Source: Aralia elata (lineage: Eukaryota; Streptophyta; Magnoliopsida; Apiales; Araliaceae). From it: a stretch of DNA of 64,000 nucleotides. The notes beneath the pieces are model-generated. The model ran no database searches. It was not told the DNA's origin and saw only the letters and a program-made list of their open reading frames with translations. Shown in pieces: positions 1-11,724 of the stretch (positions within the stretch are counted from its first letter, which is position 1; every line of letters begins with the position of its first letter). The stretch is taken from NCBI GenBank assembly GCA_034770075.1, contig CM068385.1:74392272-74456271 (forward strand). Reading direction: 5' to 3'. Position numbers and translations under genes: made by a program.

Positions 1-640
1 TCCAAAAATGGTATGTTTAAATTACTTTAGTCATCGTTGAAGACTTTATTGTCAACACTATTGCTCTTGTTGATAGTGGTGCTGATATGAATTGTATCAA
101 AGAAGGGTTAATACCTACTAAGTATTTTGAAAAAACTAAACAAAGTCTAAGTACTGCTGATGGTTCTAAAATGAACATCAACTATAAACTTAATAATGTT
201 CATATTTGTAATCAAGGAATATGTTTAAAAACATCATTCATACTAGTTAAAAACCTTTCTCAATTTGTCATATTAGGAACTCCCTTCCTAAATATGATTC
301 AACCCATAGAAAGAATTGATTCTGAGGGAATAACAACAACCTTAAATGGACAATCTATAATATTTAAGTTCATTTCTTCTCCTGTTACGAAAGATTTGGA
401 TGAATTAAAAACTCATTTAATTTTTAAAAAAAAAACAATTGAATTTTTTAAGGCAAGAAGTTTCTTCTTGTACTATTGAAGAAAAGCTTAAAGCTCCTGT
501 AATACAGGAAAAAATTCAAAAAATTGAAAAAGAAATTACAGATACTATCTGTAATGAATTTCCTAATGCTTTTTGGGATAGAAAAACGCATATGGTAAAA
601 CTTCCTTAGGAACTATTATTCCTATTAATAGATCTATTAT
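1..640 (+). pseudogene. Endogenous pararetrovirus aspartic protease region (broken)
   Basis: This is the protease part of a caulimovirid-like polyprotein, which in the family releases the viral proteins. The retropepsin signature DSGAD is encoded at 72-86, and the downstream hydrophobic motif VILGTPFL is near 270-290. The frame is broken by a TAA at 18-20 and by a shift in or just after the A-run at about 425-440, after which the homologous reading continues in another frame to about 605. The ORF from the internal ATG at 87 is therefore only a fragment. The left end lies outside the window. The next segment is RNase H, so most of the reverse transcriptase expected in between is missing. Family assignment is confident from the motif combination. 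Genus is not assigned. Confidence 0.8.
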
Positions 641-642
641 TT

Positions 643-1365
643 TTGCTGAAAATTTTTTCGGATACTATCAAAGACACAAATATGCTTCAAATATTTTTGG
701 GAAATTTACATTATATTGTAGACTTTTATAAAGATCTTGCAAAAGATGCTCATATCTTATATGGTCGTCTTCGTAAACAGCCTCCTCCGTGGAGCGATAA
801 GCACACTGAAGTTGTGAAGAAGATTAAACTTAAAGTTAAATCAATTCCATGCTTATGTTTAGCAAATCCAAATTGGTTAAAAATCGTTGAGACAAATGCT
901 TCTAATCTTGGATATGGTGGTATTCTTAAACAATTGAATCCCTATACAGGAAAAGAGTAATTGGGAAGTTATACTTCAGGACATTGGAATGTTACTCAAA
1001 GTAACTATTCTACTATTAAAAAAGAAATGCTTTCTGTCACTAAATGCATATTTAAATTTCAAGATGATTTATTAAATCAAGACTTTATTCTTAGAATAGA
1101 TTGTTCTGCTATTAAAGAAGTTTTGGAAAAAGATGTTAAAAACATCGTGGCAAAACAACAGCTTGCTAGATGGCAATCTCTTTTGGCCATCTTTGATTTC
1201 AAAATTGAATATATTAAAGGACAATTAAATTCCCTTCCTGATTACCTAACACGTGAATTTTTGCAGGGAAAAACATCTCTAAAAGAGGTGGATCTTCATC
1301 TCGAGGGAGAGGTAAATACACCCAACTCCCAGGATCTTATAAAGGAAATCTCTCAAAGGAAATAG
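643..1365 (+). pseudogene. Endogenous pararetrovirus RNase H region (broken)
   Basis: The segment opens with the end of the RT connection region (FLGNLHYIVDFYKDLAKDA) and continues through RNase H, which degrades RNA in RNA-DNA hybrids during reverse transcription. The usual TDAS-type motif with a catalytic aspartate reads TNAS here, so that aspartate is lost. Later landmarks include LRIDCS and the C-terminal pattern IEYIKGQLNSLPDYLTREF, which is typical of plant pararetroviruses. An in-frame TAA at 958-960 splits the frame, and it ends at a TAG at 1363-1365. The RT palm with its YxDD motif is absent upstream. It is a non-functional relic and A+T-rich like its flanks. Confidence 0.82.
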
Positions 1366-1382
1366 GTAATACCTCAGTTTCC

Positions 1383-2626
1383 ATGAAAGATATTTTGCAA
1401 AAGGAAGATATGGATAATATCCACGAAAAAGAATTTTTTGATTTAATACTAACAGTTGAAAATTGTGATATCAAGTGGTTAAAAGACCCTGACTATTTGG
1501 CTTCTAGATATCTAGATCCAATAGTATTTTATCCTTTAAAAGGATCAAATAATTTTCGAAAATATTATGAGCAGATTCTTTAGAAACTAGCTCAGTTGAT
1601 TTTGAACATTTTAGAAGAGGAGAAAAGGATAAAACTGCTCCTTTCTCTTTCTCTAAAGCATATCTTAAAAAGATGCTTCTTCCCTGTGATTGGGGACTCG
1701 ATCCTAATAGGGCGAGAAAAATAATTGGTTATCCTAATATGGATTTCAATTATTGGGATTATAAAGATGCTTGGTATTTTTGCTTCTATTATGAGAATCC
1801 TCAAAAGAAGCATACCTGGTTCTTTCGAATATCCCCTGAGTTCGCTAAAAGTGAACTACCAAATTAGTCTATCCACTAGTGGCACAGATTTGGCCCAGAA
1901 GTAGTAATACTGCCTACAGACATTAATAATGTCTACCTTGAATATAAATGTATTCATCCACATCTTAAAGATGCTAAGGTCTCAAAAGGCCTCCCTCTAT
2001 TCAAATTTTTCATGAACTACAGTCTACCCTTGATCTGGACATGGAAATTTGGTTCAATCATGCAAGAAGATTATAATTTTGGTCTTCCCTCTCTTACAAG
2101 GAAATACCTTTGCAAATGGTGGATAAAATGGTCCACAGATGACACTGTTAAAGCGGTGAAAAAAGACTTATTAATCTTTCGTGAGATCTTTAAAAAGGCT
2201 AAAAAAGAACAAGAAAAATAAGAAAAGCTCAAGAACCCTCTCCAACATTTCAAAAATCAATTACAGGAAAATTATCCTACAGCCAGCAAAACAGAAATAA
2301 AGCAATTACTGCTAAAAGCATTGGAAAATCAATGGACTTCTGACAATGAAGGAGATGATATCTCTATGATTTCAGCTAAAAGTAGCAAAAGTAGCCATCA
2401 TTATTCAGTCTCTTCAGACACAGAAACTGATGATGAGACAACAGAAAAATTTGATTCTAAAATGTAGAAGATTCTCAATAATGAAGATACGGAAGATCCA
2501 GATATGGGCACTCAACCAGACATGCATGCACGTGTCGACCTGTGTCTTAAAGAAAAGGAGAAAACTAAAAAGCAAAAAGCAAAAGGCAAGAAGAAAGTCT
2601 CAACCACGCCTTCTGACAAGGACTAA
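1383..2626 (+). pseudogene. ORF downstream of pararetrovirus RNase H, function unknown
   Basis: A reading frame starts 17 bp after the RNase H stop and can be followed to a TAA at 2624-2626. There is one frameshift between about 1560 and 1670, with in-frame stops at 1865, 1877, 2219 and 2465. The two TAGs at 1865 and 1877 sit where tryptophan would fit. The middle part is aromatic-rich (DYKDAWYFCFYYENP; PLIWTWKFGS; KYLCKWWIKW). The C-terminal part is Ser/Asp/Glu-rich and ends in a lysine-rich tail. Its place after RNase H and before the intergenic promoter fits an extra 3' ORF of an endogenous caulimovirid. I do not recognise the domain and assign no function. Confidence 0.55.
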
Positions 2627-2640
2627 AAGTCGAAATCACT

Positions 2641-2780
2641 TTATTAAAGCTACTTTATTAAAGCTACTTTATGAAAGCTACTTTATTAAAGCTACTTTAT
2701 GAAAGTTACTTTATTAAAGCTACTTTATGAAAGTTACTTTATTAAAGCTACTTTATTAAAGGTACTTTATTAAAGTTATT
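2641..2780 (+). repeat. Ten tandem 14-bp units upstream of a TATA box
   Basis: Ten consecutive 14-bp units follow the consensus TTATTAAAGCTACT, with TTATGAAAG and AAGTTACT variants that partly alternate. The array starts 14 bp after the last pararetrovirus stop codon and ends 66 bp before a TATA box. Placement suggests an upstream promoter element of the pararetrovirus intergenic region. That role is inferred. Confidence 0.9.
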
Positions 2781-2846
2781 TTAACTTTAGCTAAAAGCTA
2801 GTTTCCTCCATTATTGAGGTTTTGTTTTTTAGGGCTAATAGTCATG

Positions 2847-2854
2847 TATAAATA
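2847..2854 (+). promoter_or_regulatory. TATA box of the pararetrovirus intergenic promoter
   Basis: TATAAATA is followed by GAGCCTCGATCC, then a pyrimidine-rich leader (about 2880-2935) and a T/A-rich tract ending near 3030 that could carry the polyadenylation signal. This order matches the large-intergenic-region promoter of caulimovirids that makes pregenomic RNA. Positions 2855-3043 contain no gene. Confidence 0.6.
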
Positions 2855-3043
2855 GAGCCTCGATCCTCAATTGTAATCACTCTTTTCCTTACACATTTCC
2901 TTTCTTTTCTCTCTTTAGTTTTCTTACTTTGAAATCTTGTAACTGATCTCCGCTTGTACTGTAATATTTTGAACCCTGATAAGATTTGTATATGTAAATT
3001 ATGTGTTTATTAAATGAAATTTCTTATTCCGACTCTGTGTTAT

Positions 3044-3389
3044 TAATAGTAGTATGCACACAAGCCAATCATATTTGATATGATGTAGCATATACTTTGT
3101 AATCTTATTCATTTATTAATAAAAGAATTGATTTTCTTAAAAGGCATTTCATATTATCTACATGGTGCTGTTATATTAAATGTGATAAACCCATAGTTTT
3201 GAGCAATGCTTTTAGAATTATGATGGTGATCATGCTAATGAGATCTAAATTCAAGATAGCTCATAAACTAAAATTGTTCCTAATCATTGGATTACTAAAT
3301 AGGGGATTAGTGAATCCGGATAGATTAGTACATATGTTGCTTGCTCTTAAGAAGAGGATGATTGATCTCATAATCATTTGTGTGGAGAC
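3044..3389 (+). repeat. Copia C 5' LTR, left fragment
   Basis: Matches the first ~346 bp of the 3' LTR at 46096. It ends in GAGAC, the target site copied by element B, and the LTR resumes at 24944. A short ORF here (3199-3453) only reads LTR sequence and is not a gene. Confidence 0.93.
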
Positions 3390-4998
3390 TGATGAGTGGG
3401 TTTTATACCTACGAATTAGATATTTTCTAGGCCCAATTCTCGGCTATCTTTAAGCATTTATAGCACCATTTCACTAGTTATTTCATTATTGTACAGGAAG
3501 CGACACTAAGTAGAAAATTGTGGAATTGTGGAACTTTTGGAGGAAAATGTCAAGTACCAGCAGTAAGCTCCATCGCCGGGGCGACAACCTTAGGGTCATT
3601 TTCAGCGCCGGGGCGACGCCATCGCCGGGGCGACGTTACTAAGGCAAATTCTATCGCCGGGGCGACGTTGTCGCCGGGGCGGCACTTCACAATGCATTTT
3701 TGTCGCCGGGGCGACAGGTCGGGACAGGAAATATGGCTGGCGTTTGTCACATCTGCTGGTAGTGGAGTTTCAGTGGAGCAAATTCGGGAGCATAATGGAG
3801 TGGGAAGGAGAGAGAGTAAGGGGATTAGTAGCCATCCAGGGAGTGGAGATTGAATTATTGAGGCTTTGCTACACAATTTGGAGGCTAGGGTTTGAGAGAA
3901 AAACAAGAAGAACAAAGGAACAAAGGTAGCAATCATCTGAATTTCATCAACTCAAGGAGGCTAGGAGCACGAAATAGGAAGCAAGAGCAACTCAAGAAGA
4001 TCTACACCACACCAATTCGGGATTCTCATCAAAAAAGGGGTGTTTCTTCATATGTTGTAGTTCTTATTTCTTATTTTGTTATTCCAAACCATGTATTATA
4101 ATCAGATTATGATGTTGTTGAAATTAAATATGAGCTAAACTCTTCATTCTAAGATTGCAATGGAACCCAACTTGTAGTTTAAATTGAATGCTCTCTCTTT
4201 GATTGGTAGTTAGTCATTACATGAATTGGAGTTCATAACCTTTGCTTAAGGATTAATTGCTTGGCCCATAATTACCTTGGTAACTTATATGGAATTGAGA
4301 GAGGAAGTGTAAGTTGAGACCTAGTTATGAATTCATGTGAAAGTTAGATATTCTTTATAGATAATGTATGAGATTATGTGACGTGAGTCTTATGTATTAC
4401 TCTTGAGGATTGATAATTTGATTGTATTTAGGATAGACATATACCTAAATACCACATGTATCAATTTGAGAATCATGCTTAATGATTTCTATTGTGAAAG
4501 TTGGTAATTGATAGAATGGTTAATGGGATTTTACGTGACATGTGTCTTATTAATTGTTCTTGATATGAGATTCTTGCTAGTGTATAGAATAGAAATATAT
4601 CTACACACCACAATAGGAAATACGTATTCGACCATCGAGAGAGGCTTATATATACTTGTGATTTCTCGGATAGCAATTCTTATGTTCTAATTTACCAAAC
4701 AAGAGAGAGTATGACGTTTAAATGAAGAGTTGGGGGATATTGTAATCTTAGACCTTTTTATCTTGAACTTTATCCGTGTTAGTAAAACCTTGTTTTCTAA
4801 ATTGCCCTTATTTTAGTTTTAATCAACAACAAACACAAACCATATTGTCATTGTTTAAATTGGATTGATTTTACATGCGATTGCTATTCGGTAATTATTT
4901 AACATAATTCCTCGTGGGTTCGACACTTTACTTATCATATATTACTTGTGGACCGCGTATACTTGCGCGTGTTTTATTGATTGCGAAATCGAGCAACA
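3390..4998 (+). repeat. Athila-like B 5' LTR
   Basis: 1609 bp, TG...CA. A cluster of GC-rich palindromes lies 180-330 bp from its left end. A TATATATA-like stretch occurs near 4648. An AGGGTTTGAG motif near 3887 resembles plant telo-box promoter elements. No coding sequence is convincing. Confidence 0.95.
3573..3714 (+). repeat. Cluster of six GC-rich palindromes in Athila B 5' LTR
   Basis: Six copies of TCGCCGGGGCGA or a one-base variant (3573, 3605, 3622, 3654, 3671, 3703), spaced irregularly in otherwise ordinary sequence. The 3' LTR carries the same cluster at 23514-23655 with two substitutions in the third copy region. The reverse-complement version recurs in the pol-ORF3 spacer. Confidence 0.93.
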
Positions 4999-5004
4999 AG
5001 TTTT

Positions 5005-5021
5005 TGGCGCCGTTGCCGGGG
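5005..5021 (+). other. Primer-binding site of Athila B (tRNA-Asp type)
   Basis: TGGCGCCGTTGCCGGGG begins 6 nt after the LTR end. It is complementary to the 3' end of plant tRNA-Asp (…CCCCGGCAACGGCGCCA), the primer type usual for the Athila/Tat branch. Confidence 0.92.
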
Positions 5022-5119
5022 AATTATTTTACAATAATTTTACCAATATTGATTATAGTTGAATTGATCTTAATTTAGACTTGTTTTTAATTTTTATTCA
5101 CTTGATTGTGTAGGTACCC

Positions 5120-8100
5120 TTGATTTGTATGCGCCGATCACAAAGTCTTGAGTTATTTCCTTACGATCCCGAGATCGAGAGAAATACCCGAAGACTAAGA
5201 AGAGAAAGAATCAGGGATTCTAACAATCAAGAAACTATGGCGGCAGAGGAACAAAAAGCATTGAGAGACTATGTAACGCCACAGATAAGTGATTTACAGT
5301 CTAGTATCACAAGACCGACAATAACTGCAAATGCCTTTGAAATCAAACCGGGGACAATACAGATGGTGCAAAATTCGTTACAGTTTGGGGGTTTGCCTAA
5401 TGACAACCCTAATGAGCATTTGTTGAGCTTTATTGAGATATGTGATACTTTCAAATTTAATGGAGTGACGGATGATGCTTTGAGACTTAGACTTTTTCCG
5501 TTCACTTTGAGAGATAAAGCTAAGAGTTGGCTTTATTCATTGCCACCGGGATCCATCACTACATGGTCAGACTTAGCACAGAAATTTTTGGCAAAGTTCT
5601 TCCCTCCTGCAAAGTCTGCTAGATTGAGAAATGAAATTGCAACCTTTGAACAACATCATGGGGAGTCATTGTATGAGGCTTGGGAAAGATTTAAAGATTT
5701 GCTTCAAAGATGCCCACATCACGGATTCCTCCCATGGATGCAATTGAATACCTTATACAATGGATTGGGATCTCACAATCGGTCTTGCATAGATGCAGCT
5801 GCGGGAGGATCTCTCATGGCTAAAAATTATGGGGAAACACTTGATTTATTGGAGGTTATGGCTGCAAATAACTACCAATGGCCTACTGCTAGGATGAGTC
5901 AACCAAAGGTAGCCGGTGTATTAGAGGTGGATGCCATCACAGCCTTAGCAGCTCAGATGGCAGCAATGTCAAAGAAACTTGATTCCTTGACTGATTCAAA
6001 AGTGCAGCAGGTGGCTGTTATTTATGAAGTTTGTGCAGGGACACATGCCAACGACCAATGCCCATTTGACCACGAGGCAGTTCAGTTTGTAAGTAGCTAC
6101 CAGAGACCGCCAAATCAGTACCAAAACACTTACAATGCTGGGAATAGGAACCATCCTAACTTTTCATGGAGCAACAATCAAAATTTTCAGCAAGCTCCTA
6201 AGCCACATCATCCACCAGGGTTCCAAAATCAGCCACAACATCATACAGCTCAAACTTCACAACCACAACCAGAGAGAAAATCAGATTTTGAGGAGTTGAT
6301 ATTGAAACACATGGCTAACCAAGATATCTTGATTAAAAACCAAGCAGCAGCACTTAAAGCTTTGGAAAATCAAATTGGGCAGATGGCTAGCTCTATGTCA
6401 AATAGACCTCAGGGATCCCTTCCAAGTAACACAGAGACTAATCCAAGAAGCGATGGGAAAGAGGAGTGTCAGGCAGTAACTCTCAGAAGCGGTAAACAAA
6501 CCTTACAGGAGCCCGAATTGCAAAAGGAGGCAGCCCACTCAAGCTCTCCTCCGAACTTGACTAATGCTGATTTTTTTAAGGAAATGGACAGCAGTGTACC
6601 ACCTGAGTCAGAGCAGAAAGATACCTCAGATAAATCTAGTGTTGAGCCTACTCCAAAAGTGTATCCACCAGTACCTTTCCCTCAGAGATTGCAGAAGCAG
6701 AAGTTAGATAAACAATTTGCCAAATTCCTGGAGGTCTTCAAGAAGCTACAAATTAACATTCCTTTTGCAGAGGCCTTAGAACAGATGCCTAGCTATGCCA
6801 AATTTATGAAAGGAATTCTATCTAGGAAGAAAAGGCTAAATGACTTTGAGACAGTGGCTTTGACAGAGGAATGTAGTGCCGTGCTGCAAAGAAAGCTACC
6901 TCCCAAGTTGAAAGATCCAGGCAGCTTCACTATACCGTGTACTATTGGTAGCCTTTCTTTCAACAAATGTTTGTGTGACTTGGGTGCTAGTATTAATCTC
7001 ATGCCATTATCCGTGTATACTCAGTTGGGATTGCCTGCACCAAAGCCTACAAACATTTCTCTTCAGCTTGCCGATAGATCGGTTACATACCCAAGGGGAA
7101 TTGTGGAAGACATTCTTGTTAAGGTGGATAAATTCATCTTCCCAGCTGATTTTATCATCTTAGATTTTGAGGAAGATAAAAACATTCCTATTATTCTGGG
7201 GAGACCATTTTTAGCCACTGGAAGAACTTTAATTGATGTGCAAAAGGGAGAGCTCACTATGAGGGTTCAGGATCAAGAAGTGACCTTCAATGTATTTAAG
7301 GCCATGAAATTCCCTTCGGATGAGGAAGAATGTTTTCAAGTGGATGTTATCGAGCAAGCTGTGAATGACAAATTTCTGAATGTGTTAAACAATGATCCAT
7401 TAGAGACTGCACTTCTGGGAGAGTTTGACATGGAAGATCCAGATTTGGTTGAATATCTACAGATTTTGGATACAGTGCCACGGGGGAGCAAGTTTCAAAT
7501 CCCGTTTGAATCTCTTGAACATGCTGAGAATGCTACAGAACGGTTGAAACCATCCCTTGAGACACCTCCATCACTTGAGCTAAAACCTTTGCCTAACCAT
7601 CTCAGGTATGCATATTTAGGTGATTCAGCTACTTTACCTGTTATTATTGCATCTGTGCTTAACGAGTTTCAGGAAAGCAAGCTGTTGCGGGTTCTTAGAG
7701 AGTACAAATCTGCTATTGGATGGACCATCGCCGACATCAAGGGAATAAGTCCATCATACTGTATACACAAAATCTTGATGGAAGATGATAGTAAACCCAC
7801 TGTGGAACATCAAAGGAGGCTCAACCCAATCATGAAAGAAGTGGTAAAGAAAGAGATTTTGAAGTGGTTAGATGCTGGAATAATTTATCCTATTTCTGAC
7901 AGTGCTTGGGTGAGCCCAGTTCAGTGTGTACCCAAGAAAGGGGGCATGACAGTCGTTGCCAATGAAAATAATGAGTTAATTCCAACAAGGACAGTGACTG
8001 GTTGGAGGGTGTGCATGGATTACAGGAGGCTTAACAAAGCAACTCGAAAGGATCACTTCCCATTACCCTTTATTGATCAAATGTTGGATAGACTAGCTGG

Positions 8101-10471
8101 ACATGAGTACTATTGCTTGTTGGATGGATATTCGGGATATAATCAGATTGCTATTGCTCCAGAAGATCAAGAAAAGACTACCTTCACATGCCCATTTGGT
8201 ACTTTTGCTTTTAGAAGGGTCTCATTCGGATTGTGTAATGCACCGACCACTTTTCAAAGGTGCATGATGGCCATTTTCTCAGATTTGGTAGAACGCAATG
8301 TTGAAGTTTTCATGGATGACTTCTCAGTGTTTGGTGATTCATTTGACAACTGCTTGGAAAATCTAGTTCTAATACTGAAGAGATGTGTGGAAACTAATCT
8401 AGTGCTCAACTGGAAAAAATGTCACTTCATGGTGCAAGAGGGGATAATACTGGGGCATAAAGTGTCATCAAAGGGTCTTGAGGTAGATAGAGCAAAACTT
8501 GAAACAATTGAAAATTTACCTCCACCAACCTCAGTGAAGGGCATTCGTAGTTTTCTGGGACATGCAGGGTTTTACCGAAGATTCATTAAGGATTTTTCTA
8601 AGATCACAAAGCCTTTATGCAGTCTATTAGAGAAAGATGTGCCATTCAAGTTTGATGAAGAGTGCTTGATCGCTTTTAAACTTTTAAAGAAGAAGTTAAC
8701 CACTGCACCAGTGATCATTGCTCCGGATTGGTCAAAACCCTTCGAATTGATGTGTGATGCCAGTGATTATGCGGTTGGGGCTGTTTTGGGACAGCGCAAG
8801 GAGAAGGTTTTTCATGCTATCTACTACGCCAGCAAAACCTTAACTGATGCACAGCTCAATTACACCACTACCGAAAAGGAGTTGCTTGCAGTAGTTTATG
8901 CATTTGACAAGTTTCGATCTTACTTGATTGGAACAAGGGTGGTTGTATTCACGGATCATTCAGCTATTCAGTATCTCATTGCAAAGAAAGATGCTAAACC
9001 GAGATTGATTCGATGGATCTTATTGCTGCAGGAGTTTGACTTGGAGATTCGGGACAGAAAGGGAACTGAAAACCAAGTAGCCGACCATCTATCTAGATTG
9101 GAGAATCCGGGTCTTGATAAGGAAGACAAAGTTCTAATAAATGAATCTTTCCCGGATGAACAGATGTTTGTGGTTCAAGGCGAAATACCTTGGTATGCTG
9201 ATTTTGCTAACTACTTGGTTAGTAACACACTCCCACCGGACTTGTCGTGGCAGCAAAAGAAAAAGTTTCTTCATGACGTTAATAGGTATATGTGGGATGA
9301 GCCCTATTTGTTCAAGCATTGTGTGGACCAAATGATTCGAAGGTGTGTTCCACAGAGCGAGGTTGAGAGCATTCTTCATCACTGTCATGATTCGTTATAT
9401 GGAGGACACTACGGAGGTGAGAAAACAGCCACTAAGGTGTTGTAAGCAGGGTTCTTTTGGCCAACTCTGTTTAAAGATGCTCATCAGTTTGTGCTAAGAT
9501 GCGATAGATGTCAACGGATGGGGAACATTTCTAAAAGGCATGAAATGCCTTTAAACATGATCCTAGAGGTCGAAGTCTTTGACGTTTGGGGTATAGACTT
9601 TATGGGGCCATTCCCACCCTCTTTCAACAATCTATACATTCTCTTGGCAGTAGATTATGTATCTAAATGGGTGAAGGCAGCCGCATTTCCCACTAATGAT
9701 TCCAAGGTAGTGCTGAAGTTCCTTCAAAAGAATATCTTCACAAGATTCGGTACTCCGAGAGTTATGATCAGTGATGAAGGGAGTCACTTCTGCAATAAGC
9801 ACTTTGCTGCCCTCTTGGGAAAATATGGGGTCACTCATAGAATTACTACTGCATATCACCCCCAGACCAATGGACAAGCGGAGGTTTCCAATAGAGAAGT
9901 GAAGAAAATCCTGGAAAAGATCGTCAATCCCACAAGAAAAGATTGGTCAACAAAGCTGGATGATGCACTGTGGGCATACAGAACGGCCTTTAAAACACCC
10001 ATTGGTATGTCACCATACCAGCTTGTTTATGGCAAGGCATGCCATCTCCCGGTTGAGCTTGAGCATAAGGCGTTCTGGGCCATTAGAAAGTTGAATTTTG
10101 ATCTCACAGCTGCAGGCGAGAAAAGGCTTCTTCAACTCAATGAACTTGATGAATTCCGACTGCAAGCTTATGAAAATTCAAAATTGTACAAGGAAAAGGT
10201 AAAGAGGTGGCATGATAAGAAGATTGTTGACAGAAAATTCGAGCCTGGCCAAGCAGTATTGCTGTACAACTCTAGATTGAGGCTTTTTCCCGGAAAGCTC
10301 AAATCGCGTTGGTCGGGTCCTTTCACTGTCAAGCACGCATTCCCACACGGAGCTATTGAAGTCTATGGTGATAATCCAGAAGTGACATTCAAAGTTAACG
10401 GGCAACGCCTTAAGCATTATTGGGGTTGCGGCTTCGCTCGCCAGAAGACCTCGATCACTTTAGCCGATTAG
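5120..10471 (+). pseudogene. Athila-like B gag-pol polyprotein, one premature stop
   Basis: A single continuous frame of about 1,783 codons is interrupted only by a TAA at 9443-9445. Element F has CAG (Gln) at that place. Gag covers roughly residues 1-420, including the EIKPGTIQMVQN and LFPFTLRDKAKSWL blocks. Its zinc-knuckle-like site reads YEVCAGTHANDQC, so the first Cys (kept in F) is Tyr at residue 302. Protease has DLGAS at about residue 620. RT has FMDD at 1064-1067, followed by RNase H (CDASD; FTDHSAIQYL). The stop falls within the integrase zinc-binding region (HHCHDS... before it, CDRCQR after). Catalytic D, D and E lie in WGIDFMGPF, ISDEGSHF and GQAEVSNRE. There is no chromodomain. 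The start at 5120 is nominal, and the ATG at 5129 is equally plausible. Confidence 0.93.
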
Positions 10472-10798
10472 CCTTGAGTGGATGTGAAGTCGGGCCGAGG
10501 ACTTTAAACCACGCGCTGGATGGGAGGCAACCCATTATCCCTATCCGTATCCTTTAAATTTTGTTGTTACATTTCAGTTTGCTAAGTGTGTTCTCTTATG
10601 TTTCTTAATTTTCCATTTTTGCATTTTGGTTAGAAAAGCTATGCTCTCATTGTGCGCTCATGTTGCTTTAAATGTTGAAATTTTTGGGCAGGCTATTCAA
10701 AATATGTGTGCATTGTTGTTTAAAACAAGTTGGAAGAGTTAATTTTTGGGTTGGATCAGATGTACAAGAGTGAAAATTTATTGATGCAGTAGGGTCCA

Positions 10799-10939
10799 TC
10801 GCCCCGGCGACAATTCAAAGCCATTTGGATCGCCCCAGCGACACTGTCGCCCCGGCGACGTTCGTGACTCATTTTTCCTCGCCCCGGCGACTCTATCGCC
10901 CCGGCGGTGAAAGCCAAGTATATTTTATCGCCCCGACGA
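10799..10939 (+). repeat. Cluster of six GC-rich palindromes in the pol-ORF3 spacer
   Basis: Six copies of TCGCCCCGGCGA or a close variant start at 10799, 10830, 10847, 10879, 10896 and 10928. The motif is the exact reverse complement of the LTR palindrome of the same element. Element F has an equivalent cluster at the same place. Confidence 0.92.
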
Positions 10940-11299
10940 TAAACACGGAATTCAGTTTTAAAAAACCCCAATTCAGTAGTTCGTTCATTCCATTTCATTT
11001 CCAAATCCTTTCCTCCCAAGCTCGGAATCCCTTCTCAATCCATCCGATACACAAGCCACACTTGCCCGCATCCAAAATCAACTTCCATCCGATTTCATCA
11101 CCATCCCGCACGCATTCTTGCTTTCTAGGGTTTGTCAAAATTGGGGAAAACCTAAATCCTAAACCACCTGCGTGCATCATAGCCATTGGAGTCTGCCTTT
11201 GATGATTTTGCAAGGTTCAGGACTGTAGCACGACTCCAACCGTGGAAAAATTCAGATTCGGGTTCATTTTCCTCACATTCTTCAACTGAATTGTGTAAG

Positions 11300-11650
11300 G
11301 TACGCCACTGTCTGTATTGGGCAAACACTGCTACTGTATTTTGGTTTGTTTTGGTCATTATCACTGGTTGAAAATTGAGTAATCTCTAAGTAGCGATTGG
11401 ATTTAAGAAATATTGGATATTAGTTTGGGATTTGCTCTGCCTATAATGGTCACTGTGCACTGATATATCTTCATGTCATTGTTGGGTATTGTCGTTTGAG
11501 CAAATTGTGTCTGCATTGGGTATTTTACAACTGATATGAACTAAAGCATTGGGATTGCATTGTATTATTCACTTGTTGGGCCGATTGGGTTTGTGTTGGC
11601 TCAATCGGGTATTGGTATATATATATATTGCTGGAATTGGTCTATTGCAG
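11300..11650 (+). other. Predicted intron upstream of Athila B ORF3
   Basis: The donor context GTAAG|GTACGC and the acceptor GGTCTATTGCAG|T enclose 351 bp of T-rich sequence, typical of a plant intron, ending 74 bp before the ORF3 ATG. The shorter spacer in F lacks an obvious counterpart. Spliced transcripts for the third ORF are known in envelope-class plant Ty3/gypsy elements. Use of these sites is inferred. Confidence 0.45.
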
Positions 11651-11724
11651 TGTATTTGAAAGTTGGGTGGAATCAAGTTTTGGGAAAGATTTTTGGGGTT
11701 CTTTGTGCCAATTGCTGATCAATC

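Larger units (their letters stand above)
10472..11724 (+). other. Pol-ORF3 spacer of Athila B
   Basis: 1253 bp without a gene. It holds six GC-rich palindromes, a TAGGGTTTG motif near 11128, and a T-rich segment with good splice-site matches at both ends (11300-11650). The equivalent spacer of element F is about 320 bp shorter. This is where a subgenomic promoter or splice acceptor for ORF3 would be expected. Confidence 0.7.

Noticed and set aside
3199..3453. MSNAFRIMMVIML-type ORFs repeated near 3199, 20749 and 46251
   Set aside because: They are the same segment of the copia LTR family. Frame and length differ between copies, so no coding constraint is visible.
3573..3714. Palindromic repeat cluster resembling a CRISPR array
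   Set aside because: Spacing is irregular (11-20 bp between some copies), motifs are only 12 bp, and the context is a plant LTR with no cas genes.
3518..3936. ORFs of 111 and 128 aa on both strands over the LTR palindromes
   Set aside because: Both are open because of the GC-rich palindromes. They recur in the other LTR and have no domain or coding character.
5005..5021. tRNA-like sequence (also 62254-62270 and 26422-26434)
   Set aside because: Only the 13-17 bp complementary to a tRNA 3' end is present, so these are primer-binding sites and not tRNA genes.
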